This document shows positions 53,132 through 62,346 of a stretch of DNA of 64,000 nucleotides, in pieces. The notes beneath the pieces were generated by a model. The model had not been told where the DNA came from. It worked only from the letters and a program-made list of their open reading frames with translations, and did not search any database. The translations under genes and the position numbers were made by a program. The stretch is from MGML01 sp034416335 (GTDB taxonomy: Bacteria; Chloroflexota; Dehalococcoidia; Dehalococcoidales; UBA2162). Where the stretch lies: assembly GCA_034416335.1 (NCBI GenBank), contig DAOULV010000017.1:1-64000 (forward strand). The letters are read 5' to 3'. Each line of letters starts with the position of its first letter. Within the stretch, counting starts at the first letter, position 1.

Positions 53132-54379
53132 TTAGAAAGCCTGGGTTATGCTGTACATTGGCATGAGAACGGATATCGCGATAAAACCTACGAATCCGGC
53201 AATGAATATGGTGCTAAGGGGACCGATAGCCGATATCAGGCTGGTCATCTTGTCATCGGCCGTTACCTCGTAAAAATCAGCCACTACTCCCATAGTGAAA
53301 TCGAGTGTATTGCTTTCTTCTCCTACAATTACCATCTGAAGAAGCAGAGAGGGAAACAGTTCGACACGTGACATCGGGTCGGAAAGGCCTTCTCCCAGAA
53401 TTAATCCTTCATTAACCCGGTTCAAGGCGTCGCGGAGATATCTGTTATCCGTGGATTGAGGCATCAACTCCATAATTTCCTGCAGGCTTAATCCAGCGGT
53501 TATCAGCACCGACATCGTACGGCTGAAGCGTGCCAGTTCATTCATTAACATCGGAGGGCCTATCAGAGGGGCGGTCAGCTTTAGCCGGTCCAGAATACGT
53601 CTTCCGGTAGGCTGCTTTACAAGCCAGATAATAACTGCCGCTAATACGGAACCAACTACCAGGAAAACCAGAGGGTAGTGAGTAATTGCATTCGTTATAC
53701 CTATCAGGATACGGGTAGGTAACGGCAACTCAACACCTAACTGTAAGAACAGACCTATCATTCTCGGCATAACCGCTACGATCAGGACAACACCTACAAC
53801 CAGACCTACACTCAGGATTATCATCGGATAGGTCAAAGCCTTTCCGGCTTTTCTGGTAATTTCACCCTGTTTTTCCATAAAGTCGGCCATGCTGTTAAGA
53901 GTTAATTCCAGGTTGCCGGTCCTTTCGCCGACGGCAATTGTTCTGGCATAGACCTCGCTGAAAGCCTTATTACTTTTCGCCACCGCCTGCGAAAAGGAAC
54001 TGCCGGCACGAAGGTCGTTTATCATAGATTCGAGTATCTTTGCGAAGGATCTGCCGGTACTCACCTGCCCCTGAAGTATTTCAAGAGCCGGCAGGAGGGA
54101 AACACCCGATCTCAGGAGAGTGGCCAGCTGCCGTGAGAAAATAATAACGTCCTTCGGCTTAACATGAAACAGGGACGGCAGAGCTTCTTCAAGACTCCAC
54201 ATGGAAGGAACAACTTCAACGTTGACAGGGGTATATCCCTGGGTAACCAGAGTCCTTTCAACCTCTATCTCGGTCGTAGCTTTAATTGTCCCTTTTACCG
54301 TTTTACCCTGTGAGGTTGTAGCCTCATAACGGTAGTTTATTAGGTTTTTTTTCTCGGCGGTATTTACTGTCTGTGCCAT
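53132..54379 (-). CDS. pilC: PilC / GspF inner-membrane platform protein
   Basis: 415 residues. N-terminal YRYEATTSQGKTVKGTI and two repeats of the T2SSF domain (FSRQLATLLRSGVSLLPALE; FSRTMSVLITAGLSLQEIME) with three membrane helices. Anchors the assembly motor to the pilus base. Ten bases downstream of pilB. Confidence 0.96.
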   Translation of the reverse strand: MAQTVNTAEKKNLINYRYEATTSQGKTVKGTIKATTEIEVERTLVTQGYTPVNVEVVPSMWSLEEALPSLFHVKPKDVIIFSRQLATLLRSGVSLLPALEILQGQVSTGRSFAKILESMINDLRAGSSFSQAVAKSNKAFSEVYARTIAVGERTGNLELTLNSMADFMEKQGEITRKAGKALTYPMIILSVGLVVGVVLIVAVMPRMIGLFLQLGVELPLPTRILIGITNAITHYPLVFLVVGSVLAAVIIWLVKQPTGRRILDRLKLTAPLIGPPMLMNELARFSRTMSVLITAGLSLQEIMELMPQSTDNRYLRDALNRVNEGLILGEGLSDPMSRVELFPSLLLQMVIVGEESNTLDFTMGVVADFYEVTADDKMTSLISAIGPLSTIFIAGFVGFIAISVLMPMYSITQAF

Positions 54380-54389
54380 TATTATCCCT

Positions 54390-56093
54390 TTAACCTATAG
54401 AGAATACGTTTCTGATGACTTCATACGGGGTAGTGATTCCCTGTTTTACCTTGAGCATCCCGTCATGCCACAGTGACGTGGTGCCTTCCTTAGTTGCCTG
54501 GTCTCTTATATCATCGGTACTGGCGCCAGTAAGGACCATTCTTCGTATCGATTCACTCATCAGCATTACTTCGAATATACCGGCACGGCCGAGATAACCT
54601 GTATTGGCACAGAAATTGCACCCCGCTCCGACGAGGAATTCCGAACGTTTTTCCTGCATTTCCTCTTCGTATGCAAGCTGTTCGTCTTCCGGAACCTGTG
54701 TCGGGCGTGAACAGTAAGGACAGACACGCCTTACCATTCTCTGGGCAGTGATACCGACAACGGCTGAAGACAGGAGGAACGCCTCTACTCCGAGGTCTAT
54801 CATTCTGTAGACAACGCTTGCCGTGTCATTAGCGTGTACGGACGATAAAACTAGATGGCCTGTCAGTGAAGCCTGAGTAGCAATCTGAGCAGTTTCCTGG
54901 TCTCGAATCTCACCGACAAGGATGACATCCGGGTCAAGTCGCATTGCAGCCCTCAATCCCGTAGCGAAGGTGAGTCCGGCGGCGGGATTTACCTGCATCT
55001 GGTTGATGTTATTAAACCTGTATTCAACAGGGTCTTCGATGGTCAGGATGTTACGCCCGACATTGTCAAGCTGGTTAACCGTAGCGTACTGGGTAGTGGT
55101 TTTACCGGAGCCGGTCGGACCGGATATTAATATCATTCCGAAAGGGCTTTTAACCATTAAAAGGTATTTTTCCAGGGTGTCCGGTAGAAAACCGATTTCC
55201 GCCAGCGGGAGGAATGCAAATGCCTTGTCCAGGACTCTGAGTACCACCATTTCACCATATACCGTAGCCGTGGTGGCTACGCGGATATCTACGTCCCTGT
55301 CTCCCATATCAAAGGTAATCTGTCCGTCCTGGGGACGGCGTCTCTCGGCGATGTTCAGCCCGGCCATAATCTTTACACGTGAAAGCAGCGGGGGGTGAAC
55401 ACTGAGAGGCAGTGACATAACATCGTGCAGGATACCATCGATTCTGTACCGAACCCGAAGTTTATCTTCCTGAGGTTCTATATGAATATCCGAACACCGG
55501 TCTCTGACAGCCTGTTTTATCAACAGGTCGATTGCCCGGACAACAGGTGCCTGAGCGATCGCTTCTGCGGATACACGAGCTTCGGTTGTTACTCTGGCTC
55601 TCTGGAATCTTGTAGGGATCTGGCTCAACTGCTGTTCGATTTCACTTCCTACCCTGTAGGTGAGATCGATCATTTCCTGAATATCCTGGAATGTGCTCAG
55701 TACCGGCTCTATCCTTTTCCTGGTAAAAGCAGCAAGTTCCTCTATAGCCTGGACATCCCTCGGGTCTTCCATCGCCATTACCAGGGTACCGTCGGTAACA
55801 TCGATAGGAATGACGCTGTATTTCCTGGCAATCTGTTCGGGAACCAGAGCTATTGCTGCAGGTTTTACACCTTCTCTCCTCAGGTTTACAAAAGGTATTT
55901 TAAGCTGCAAACTCGTGAAAAATGCCAGTTGCTGGGGAGTGACCAGACGTTCTTGAAGCAGAATTCTCTCGATTTTCTGGTTATCTTTCGACTGTAGTTC
56001 CTTAATATGATTAAGATGCTCTTCGGTAATCAGCTTGGCTTCGACAAGCATTTCACCGAGGTCTTTGGACGGACTTTTCTCTGTTGTCGCCAT
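54390..56093 (-). CDS. pilB: PilB / GspE-type pilus extension ATPase
   Basis: 567 residues, GAGGGGAGGAG upstream. N-terminal MshEN-type domain (10-150), which in some relatives binds cyclic di-GMP. The hexameric ATPase part has Walker A SGPTGSGKTTTQ near 320, Walker B LVGEIRD, and the four-Cys zinc site (CPYC, CNFC). Drives pilus polymerisation. No retraction ATPase (pilT) is seen in this window. Confidence 0.96.
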   Translation of the reverse strand: MATTEKSPSKDLGEMLVEAKLITEEHLNHIKELQSKDNQKIERILLQERLVTPQQLAFFTSLQLKIPFVNLRREGVKPAAIALVPEQIARKYSVIPIDVTDGTLVMAMEDPRDVQAIEELAAFTRKRIEPVLSTFQDIQEMIDLTYRVGSEIEQQLSQIPTRFQRARVTTEARVSAEAIAQAPVVRAIDLLIKQAVRDRCSDIHIEPQEDKLRVRYRIDGILHDVMSLPLSVHPPLLSRVKIMAGLNIAERRRPQDGQITFDMGDRDVDIRVATTATVYGEMVVLRVLDKAFAFLPLAEIGFLPDTLEKYLLMVKSPFGMILISGPTGSGKTTTQYATVNQLDNVGRNILTIEDPVEYRFNNINQMQVNPAAGLTFATGLRAAMRLDPDVILVGEIRDQETAQIATQASLTGHLVLSSVHANDTASVVYRMIDLGVEAFLLSSAVVGITAQRMVRRVCPYCSRPTQVPEDEQLAYEEEMQEKRSEFLVGAGCNFCANTGYLGRAGIFEVMLMSESIRRMVLTGASTDDIRDQATKEGTTSLWHDGMLKVKQGITTPYEVIRNVFSIG

Positions 56094-56151
56094 ACTCCTC
56101 CCCTCGCTAACTAAACCTCGATTTACAGGTATACATCTCTCAAGTTATGGT

Positions 56152-57078
56152 TTATTTTGCCTTTAAAAGAAGATCTATTCTTTTTATGTTCTTTTTATTT
56201 CCTCCCATTAATACTTTGGAAGGTTTAACCGATAAATCATTGTCCTGAGATTCCAGAGTAGTTACTTCTAGTTCCTTTATTCCGGATATAATATCAAGCA
56301 GGGGAAGGGGTTTTTCCAAGTCAACCGTAATTATTGTCCCTTTGTCCCAGGAACCTGTGGTATACATTATCTTTATCTCGGGAGTCATCTGAAGACTATT
56401 ATACAATCTGGACACAGCCGCCGGGTCGACAGGAGTCGAAATAACCAGTTCGACTTCGTTGGCGTACAGCGCATTTCGGTCCATGTCCTTAGTAACGAGC
56501 GTATTTTCTTCCGTTTCCGTATCCGCTTGTTTGTTGGTTCCGTCAGCAGGTTTTTCAACGGAAGAAGATTCTGTTTCAGTGGCGGAAGTTTCATCTTCCG
56601 CGACGATCGTATCGATTTCCTCATCACTTCCGGTTTCTGAGACCGGTTCGGAGACGGTTTCCGTTCCGGGTTCTTCCGGTTCCGATGCAGGTGATTCGGC
56701 AACCGTTTCAGATATCTCTTCGGTAACGGGCTCAGGGTCTGCAGTTAGAATCGACTGTTCCTGTTGTTGCGCCTCTGTCTGCTCGGGTTCGATAACTTCC
56801 CGGAATTTTTCCAGTTCAATTACTGTGGGTGAGATATCGGTATCGTCCAGTACCGCCTGTTTTTTAATCCGGGCAATTTCATCTGCAGCTTCTTTCTCGG
56901 CTCTTAACTTGATACTTTCGACAAGCTGTTCGGCATCCGTCAATGCCCTGTCTACAAGAGCCCGGACAATCTCGGACGAGCCCTTCCCGGACATACTTCG
57001 TTTTTTACCGTTTTTCTTTACGACTTTCTTGTTGTCCTGTTGACTTCTTCCGATTTTCATGGTCCAGAAACTGGACAT
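56152..57078 (-). CDS. First protein of the pilus operon: acidic linker and a C-terminal domain shared with a response regulator
   Basis: 308 residues, no signal peptide. Basic N-terminus (8-35), a helical region with coiled-coil character (36-78), a long acidic Glu/Thr/Ser linker (97-195) and a C-terminal domain (207-308). That domain resembles the C-terminus of the regulator at 62347-63207: ELVISTPVDP.....RLYNSL..PEIKIMYTTGSWDKGTIITVDLEKPLPLLDII here, against QLIIPPPIEA and GAWEEGTIMTIGLNKAALITDII there. No known family recognised. The operon position suggests a cytoplasmic regulator or adaptor of the pilus motor. Confidence 0.75.
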   Translation of the reverse strand: MSSFWTMKIGRSQQDNKKVVKKNGKKRSMSGKGSSEIVRALVDRALTDAEQLVESIKLRAEKEAADEIARIKKQAVLDDTDISPTVIELEKFREVIEPEQTEAQQQEQSILTADPEPVTEEISETVAESPASEPEEPGTETVSEPVSETGSDEEIDTIVAEDETSATETESSSVEKPADGTNKQADTETEENTLVTKDMDRNALYANEVELVISTPVDPAAVSRLYNSLQMTPEIKIMYTTGSWDKGTIITVDLEKPLPLLDIISGIKELEVTTLESQDNDLSVKPSKVLMGGNKKNIKRIDLLLKAK

Positions 57079-57208
57079 TTATTGTACCTGCCTTGAAACA
57101 GAGTTATCCTATCGAACCTGCTTTATTATTTTAACAGAACCTGCCTGTACCGTGTATTATTCCATATTTTTAAGTACATTACCCCATTCTGTTTGAATAT
57201 CTGAATTC

Positions 57209-57237
57209 AGAATACAGGTTCACATAAAATTTGTCAA
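57209..57237 (-). promoter_or_regulatory. Promoter of the pilus operon
   Basis: Minus strand TTGACA, 17-bp spacer, TATTCT. The palindrome CTGAATTCAG (57201-57210) overlaps the expected start site and could be an operator. Confidence 0.65.
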
Positions 57238-57286
57238 TCACTGTGTAAAAACGCATGTGATACGTTTGTATATTTGTGAAAAAAGC

Positions 57287-57315
57287 TTGACATATTACTA
57301 TCAGTTACGTATTAT
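57287..57315 (+). promoter_or_regulatory. Promoter of the GH3-type gene
   Basis: TTGACA, 17-bp spacer, TATTAT; near consensus. Confidence 0.75.
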
Positions 57316-57357
57316 CTGGATAAATTAGCGTGCCTGAAATATCTGGTGAGGTGAGAT

Positions 57358-58977
57358 ATGCCGACGGCAGATGAATTACTGGAACAGGGTAAAACAGATG
57401 AATTGTGGCAGAAATGTTGCGGATTTATAGACTTAAGTATCAATGAATTTATGTCCATACAGGAACGTCTGTTACTTGAACAGATCGAAGCACTGAGTAA
57501 TTGCGATCTTGGCGATCACGTGATGGGAGGGATCAAGCCGCAAACAATCCAGGAATTCCAACAGAGTATCCGACCTACTACCTATGAAGACTACGCTGAT
57601 TTTCTTCTGACACAAAAGGAAGAAACGCTGCCGGAAAAACCTTTAACTTGGATGCGTACTTCAGGCAGGTCCGGTGAATATCCGTTTAAGTGGGTACCTC
57701 TTTCCGGAAGAATGTATGAAGAACTTGGCGATACCATGCTGGGAATAATGATATTCTGTGCCTGTAAGGGACGAGGGGATATTGCCTTGAAAAAGCACGA
57801 TAAAGTCATTTATAACCTTGCCCCAAGACCCTACGGCGCCGGAGTATGGGCGGTTAGAGCCCAGGAGGTGTTTCCTTTCGATTTCATACCGCCTTTGACC
57901 GAAGCTGAAAAAATGTCATTCCAGGAGAGAACACGCGAGGGGTTCAAACTGGCTTTATCCGAAGGAATCGATATGTTCTTCGGTCTCTCCAGTGTACTTG
58001 TTGCGGTGGGAAATCAATTCAGCCAGGGGGCGGGGACCAGTAATCTTAAGAGTCTGCTGTCTCAGCCGAAGGTACTGTTCAGGCTGGTAAAGGCTGTGGT
58101 AAAGAGTAAAATCGCCCGTCGTCCGCTGTATCCGAAGGACGTATGGTCGCTAAAGGGTGTCGTCGCAATGGGTACGGATTCTTCCATATACAGGGAACAG
58201 GTCGAGGAGATGTGGGGCCACACGCCGCTTGACGTATACGGCGCTACCGAAGCCAACGTAATCGCCGTTCAGACCTGGGACTTTAACGATATGACGTTCG
58301 TTCCGCACATTAATTTCCTCGAGTTTATACCTGAAGGAGAGTATCACCGGTGGAGGGAGGATCGGAACTATATACCGAAAGCTGTTATGCTTAATCAGGT
58401 GGAAGCAGGGAATAAATACGTAATAATGGTTACCAACCTGATGGGCGGGCCGTTTGTTCGCTATGTTATAGGCGACCTTATTGAAATAACGTCACTCAGT
58501 AATGACGTTCTGAACATAGATATTCCACAGATGGCATTCGTGGGGAGGATAGACGGCCTCATCGACATTGCCGGTTTTACCAGGATGACCGAAAAAACGA
58601 TATGGCAGGCACTTGAAAATTCAGGGCTGCCTTATGCCGACTGGTCTATCAGGAAGGAAGATGAAGAAGATAGACCGATTATGCATATATACCTGGAGTT
58701 GAAAGATAATGAAATAACGGATGAAGTTCGTACCGCGGAAATCCTGCACGAGGAACTATGCAGGCTCGATGGCGATTACGCACACCTTGAGAGTATGCTC
58801 GGACTGTTTCCACTGAGGGTGACCATCTTACCCCCAGCGACGTTTTCGCAATATATGGCCAGACAGGAAGCTGCCGGGGCTGACCTTGCACATCTAAAAC
58901 CACCGCATATGAATCCATCCGATAAGATTCTGGAGGCCTTACTGTCCGAGGTAGCCGAAGCTGCTCTCGTAGAATAG
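57358..58977 (+). CDS. GH3 family acyl-adenylating enzyme
   Basis: 539 residues, GAGGTGAG upstream. Member of the GH3 (auxin-responsive promoter) branch of the adenylate-forming superfamily, which activates a carboxylate with ATP and often joins it to an amino acid. ATP motif MRTSGRSGEYPFKW (near 98-111), YGATEAN (near 294), and RYVIGDLIEI with the conserved Gly-Asp. The substrate is unknown; the bacterial members are largely unstudied. It is a single-gene unit with its own promoter and terminator, divergent from the pilus operon. Confidence 0.85.
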   Translation: MPTADELLEQGKTDELWQKCCGFIDLSINEFMSIQERLLLEQIEALSNCDLGDHVMGGIKPQTIQEFQQSIRPTTYEDYADFLLTQKEETLPEKPLTWMRTSGRSGEYPFKWVPLSGRMYEELGDTMLGIMIFCACKGRGDIALKKHDKVIYNLAPRPYGAGVWAVRAQEVFPFDFIPPLTEAEKMSFQERTREGFKLALSEGIDMFFGLSSVLVAVGNQFSQGAGTSNLKSLLSQPKVLFRLVKAVVKSKIARRPLYPKDVWSLKGVVAMGTDSSIYREQVEEMWGHTPLDVYGATEANVIAVQTWDFNDMTFVPHINFLEFIPEGEYHRWREDRNYIPKAVMLNQVEAGNKYVIMVTNLMGGPFVRYVIGDLIEITSLSNDVLNIDIPQMAFVGRIDGLIDIAGFTRMTEKTIWQALENSGLPYADWSIRKEDEEDRPIMHIYLELKDNEITDEVRTAEILHEELCRLDGDYAHLESMLGLFPLRVTILPPATFSQYMARQEAAGADLAHLKPPHMNPSDKILEALLSEVAEAALVE

Positions 58978-59005
58978 CAGAGTCAATATTCCCGAAAGGT
59001 AGAAG

Positions 59006-59029
59006 GCCGGGTTTATATGCCCGGCTTTT
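59006..59029 (+). terminator. Terminator of the GH3-type gene
   Basis: Stem GCCGGG/CCCGGC, 8-base loop, then TTTT. Confidence 0.8.
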
Positions 59030-59305
59030 CCGATATTTGAGCCTTTTGGCTCATACTCCTATCCCTTTGTTACTTTCGTTACTCTTTTCCAGTATCTATA
59101 ATCCAGATTAGTACTATGGCCTTTTGTCTCTATTTAGAAAGTGGTGAACGGGGGGATATTAAGGAAAGCTGCGATTCGGTATACGAGAGATGGCTCGGGT
59201 CATTGTAGTACTCCATATACGGTACACAAGGGCATTCAATTAACGGGCATATCCCGGTAGTTCTACCCTGAAGATTCTCCAACCAGGCATTTCAGACTTT
59301 CCGAT
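59030..59305. other. Intergenic region without recognised gene
   Basis: Between the GH3 terminator and the 11-bp repeats. No ribosome-bound open frame or stable hairpin was seen. Confidence 0.5.
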
Positions 59306-59338
59306 TCTTTACGAAACTTTTATGAAACTTTTATGAAA
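59306..59338 (+). repeat. Three 11-bp direct repeats upstream of the second sensor kinase
   Basis: TCTTTACGAAA, CTTTTATGAAA and CTTTTATGAAA without gaps, then a degenerate fourth. Same unit, phase and number as at 41028-41060. A TATGCT -10-like element lies 34 bases past the last full unit; at the other site a TATTGT lies at the same distance. Confidence 0.75.
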
Positions 59339-59426
59339 CCTTTAGTATCTTTACGTTCGTCTTTATGACCGTATGCTAGATTTATTAAAGAATATACGCT
59401 GGAAACATATACAGGGGACACTGTAA

Positions 59427-61514
59427 GTGGATATTTTTATATCGGTTCCGCTTATTTGCGGTATTATCTACGGTACGCTGACGATAGTGGCCATACTCCG
59501 ATTTTCGAGAGCACGGCTTGGATTCGCTTTGTACCTGTTCGCGGCGACAATGTGGAGCATAAGCTCGGCAATAGCCCATCTGGATATCAGCCATGAACAG
59601 ACCTATTTCTGGGGAAAAATGATCGTAATGGCCGGTAATCCGATGATGATTTTTTACTACCAATTCGTGAGAAGCTTTACCAACAAGAAAATCAACTTCT
59701 GGACTTATTTCGGTTACGCGTTCGCGGTCGTGATAGGCATACTCAGTGCATCCGGCTTCGTTCTCCGCGACGCCTATTTCGTAGACGGACAACTGTATAT
59801 GGAGTATATCCCTCACATAACCAACTTCTTTATTGCGATTACCTTCGGATATATGCTCGCGGCGGGGTATACGCTTGTCAGGCATTACCGGTCCGCGATA
59901 GATGCCATTAACCGGAGAAGAACCACGTATCTTATTCTGGGAATGGTAGCTTTCGCGGTCTTCGGACTGACAAAGGCATATCCGCCTCTTTTCAAGTATC
60001 CTTTCGACTATATCGGCGGGGTTCTAAATGCTCTTCTTATCACCTATGCGATAGTCAAATACCAGTTGTTGAACATAAAAGTCGTGCTCCGTAAAGGTCT
60101 GGTGTATTCGGGTCTGACAATATTCCTCAGTACAATATATTTGCTGTCTATTTATGCTATTCAGCTTTTCTTCCAGGACCGACTGGGTTATACGAGTCTT
60201 GCGCTTGTTATCGCCATTGCGCTTATGTCAGCCCTGTTATTCAGCCCCTTGCGGGATATGCTCCAGAAATGGATCGATAAGCTTTTTTACCATGATACCT
60301 ATGACTACCGGCAGATGCTGCTGCATTTTTCGAACAAGATAAATAACGTACTCGACCTTAACGAACTTCAGCAAAGCGTACTGCATCCGATCGTGGATTC
60401 CATGCACGTAAAGAGGGCTGCTTTACTGTTCCCCGAAATGGGGACCGGTGACTATAAACTGCGTTTTGTTAATCAGTCCAATAATGTGGAACCTTTCTCC
60501 AGGCTTAAATTGTTGAGTGATAATCCTATCGTAACCTGGCTGAGTGAAAAGGGAGAAGTACTGAGGCGTAATTTAATTGACATAATACCTCAATTTAAAG
60601 GAATGTGGGAGATAGAAAAGAGGGCACTCGATGCGCTCGGCGTCGAGCTTCTATGTCCTATAAGCAGCCAGGGTAGACTGATAGGAATTCTTGCACTGGG
60701 TGAAAAACAGTCCGGGACTTCATACACCGATGATGAATCAGACCTCCTCAAGACGATGTCTAATGAAGCGGCAGTCGCTCTTGAAAACGCAAGAATGTTG
60801 GACAGCCTCAAGAGCCAGCAGTTACAGGTAGAACAACTGCTCGGTCAGGTAGTACTGGCACAGGAAGAAGAAAGAAACCGGATATCGATCGACCTTCACG
60901 ACAGCGTTGCCCAGTGGCTGGTCGCCGTATCATACGGAATCCAGTCCTTCAGACACGCGTTACCGGAGAAGGAAGTCGAAAAAGCCCGCAGTGAACTCAG
61001 CGATATGGAAGGCACGATTACCAAAAGTCTCAAGGAACTGCGCAGAGTGGTCGTCGGTTTGCGACCTCCCGCCCTGGATGAACTGGGGCTTACACATGCC
61101 ATCAGACAAAGCCTGGATGAGCTGACGGCTGATGGGACCGAATGCAAGTTCAATCAGACCGGAGAACCTGTTAGACTGCCGTCCAGTATCGAGATAGCCG
61201 TTTACCGGGTTGTCCAGGAGGCGTTGACCAATATCAGGAAACATGCGGGCGCCACAGGTGTGACACTGAGTGTTGAATTCAGAACGGATTCTCTATTCGT
61301 AGAGATTCGCGATGACGGGCAGGGATTTAACCTGGCGCAGACGCTTGACAGCGCTATATCCGTAGGTCACCTGGGTTTGCTCGGGATGAAACAGCGGGTT
61401 GAAATGCTCGGGGGTGATATGAATATCAGGACGAGTGAAGGTATCGGTACAACGATAGTTTTTACCTTCCCCGTCCAGTCTCGCATAGAGGAGGAATCAG
61501 ATGGAGGCGATTAA
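59427..61514 (+). CDS. NarL-family sensor histidine kinase with 7TM-type sensor and GAF domain
   Basis: 695 residues, GTG start behind AGGGGA. About eight membrane helices in residues 1-280 (a histidine-kinase N-terminal 7TM-type module), a GAF domain (about 310-460, LDLNELQQSVLHPIVDSM), HisKA_3 with phospho-His491 (ISIDLHDSVAQWL) and an ATPase domain (VQEALTNIRKHAGATG, DDGQGF, GLLGMKQRVEMLGG). Its last 14 bases overlap the cognate regulator. Confidence 0.94.
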   Translation: MDIFISVPLICGIIYGTLTIVAILRFSRARLGFALYLFAATMWSISSAIAHLDISHEQTYFWGKMIVMAGNPMMIFYYQFVRSFTNKKINFWTYFGYAFAVVIGILSASGFVLRDAYFVDGQLYMEYIPHITNFFIAITFGYMLAAGYTLVRHYRSAIDAINRRRTTYLILGMVAFAVFGLTKAYPPLFKYPFDYIGGVLNALLITYAIVKYQLLNIKVVLRKGLVYSGLTIFLSTIYLLSIYAIQLFFQDRLGYTSLALVIAIALMSALLFSPLRDMLQKWIDKLFYHDTYDYRQMLLHFSNKINNVLDLNELQQSVLHPIVDSMHVKRAALLFPEMGTGDYKLRFVNQSNNVEPFSRLKLLSDNPIVTWLSEKGEVLRRNLIDIIPQFKGMWEIEKRALDALGVELLCPISSQGRLIGILALGEKQSGTSYTDDESDLLKTMSNEAAVALENARMLDSLKSQQLQVEQLLGQVVLAQEEERNRISIDLHDSVAQWLVAVSYGIQSFRHALPEKEVEKARSELSDMEGTITKSLKELRRVVVGLRPPALDELGLTHAIRQSLDELTADGTECKFNQTGEPVRLPSSIEIAVYRVVQEALTNIRKHAGATGVTLSVEFRTDSLFVEIRDDGQGFNLAQTLDSAISVGHLGLLGMKQRVEMLGGDMNIRTSEGIGTTIVFTFPVQSRIEEESDGGD

Positions 61515-62133
61515 TATTTTACTGGTCGATGACCATCAGGTTGTACGTGAAGGGCTCAGGCGGATGCTGGAACTTGAGAATGATCTCAACGTAGTTGGAG
61601 AAGCATCCGATGCCAATGAAGCATTACCGCAGGTGGAATCACTCTCACCTGAGATCGTACTGATGGATATCAAAATGGCCGGGGTAGACGGGATCGAGCT
61701 TACACGTCGACTCAGGCAGAAGCATCCGGATACCAACGTTATCATGCTTACACTGTATGATGAGTACCTGACACAGGCTATCGAAGCGGGTGCGGTAGGT
61801 TACCTTCTGAAAGACATAAAGCGTGAGGAACTTGTCAGGGCGATACGGTCGGTACGCGAAGGACGTTCGCCGCTGGCGCTGTCTCTTACCCGCGACCATC
61901 TTAATGAATTAACATCTGCAGCCGACGGAAGACGCAAATTTTCACTTTCTGACCGTGAATCTACCATTCTTCATCTCATAGCCGACGGAGTTACTACGGC
62001 AGAAATAGCCGAGCAGATGTTTCTAAGCCAGGCTTCGGTAAAGAGAAGTATAAGTCTTATATTCGAGAAACTGGGTGTAAGAAATCGCTCCGAAGCCGTA
62101 TCGGAAGCTTACAAGAGAAAACTAATTAACTAA
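61501..62133 (+). CDS. NarL/FixJ-family response regulator
   Basis: 210 residues, GAGGAGG upstream. Receiver intact: VDDHQVVREGL, phospho-Asp56 in VLMDIKM, Lys in GYLLKDIK. LuxR-type HTH (LSDRESTILHLIADG, AEIAEQMFLSQASVKRSI). Cognate of the overlapping kinase. Confidence 0.95.
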   Translation: MEAINILLVDDHQVVREGLRRMLELENDLNVVGEASDANEALPQVESLSPEIVLMDIKMAGVDGIELTRRLRQKHPDTNVIMLTLYDEYLTQAIEAGAVGYLLKDIKREELVRAIRSVREGRSPLALSLTRDHLNELTSAADGRRKFSLSDRESTILHLIADGVTTAEIAEQMFLSQASVKRSISLIFEKLGVRNRSEAVSEAYKRKLIN

Positions 62134-62346
62134 ATATGTACGAAAGCAGGACCGTGATTGTGCAATGAATAGACTCGTACACTCAAGGGTCATGAAAATG
62201 CTACTTTTTTCTTGTAGAGGTATCCTTTTAGTGCTTCCAAATCGGATAGCAGAGGATTATTATCAGTTCTGCGCACTATTTCGTATATGCGTAATTTATG
62301 CGTATGCAGGTGGATTATCTTAACTATATTGAAAGGAAATTCGGAA

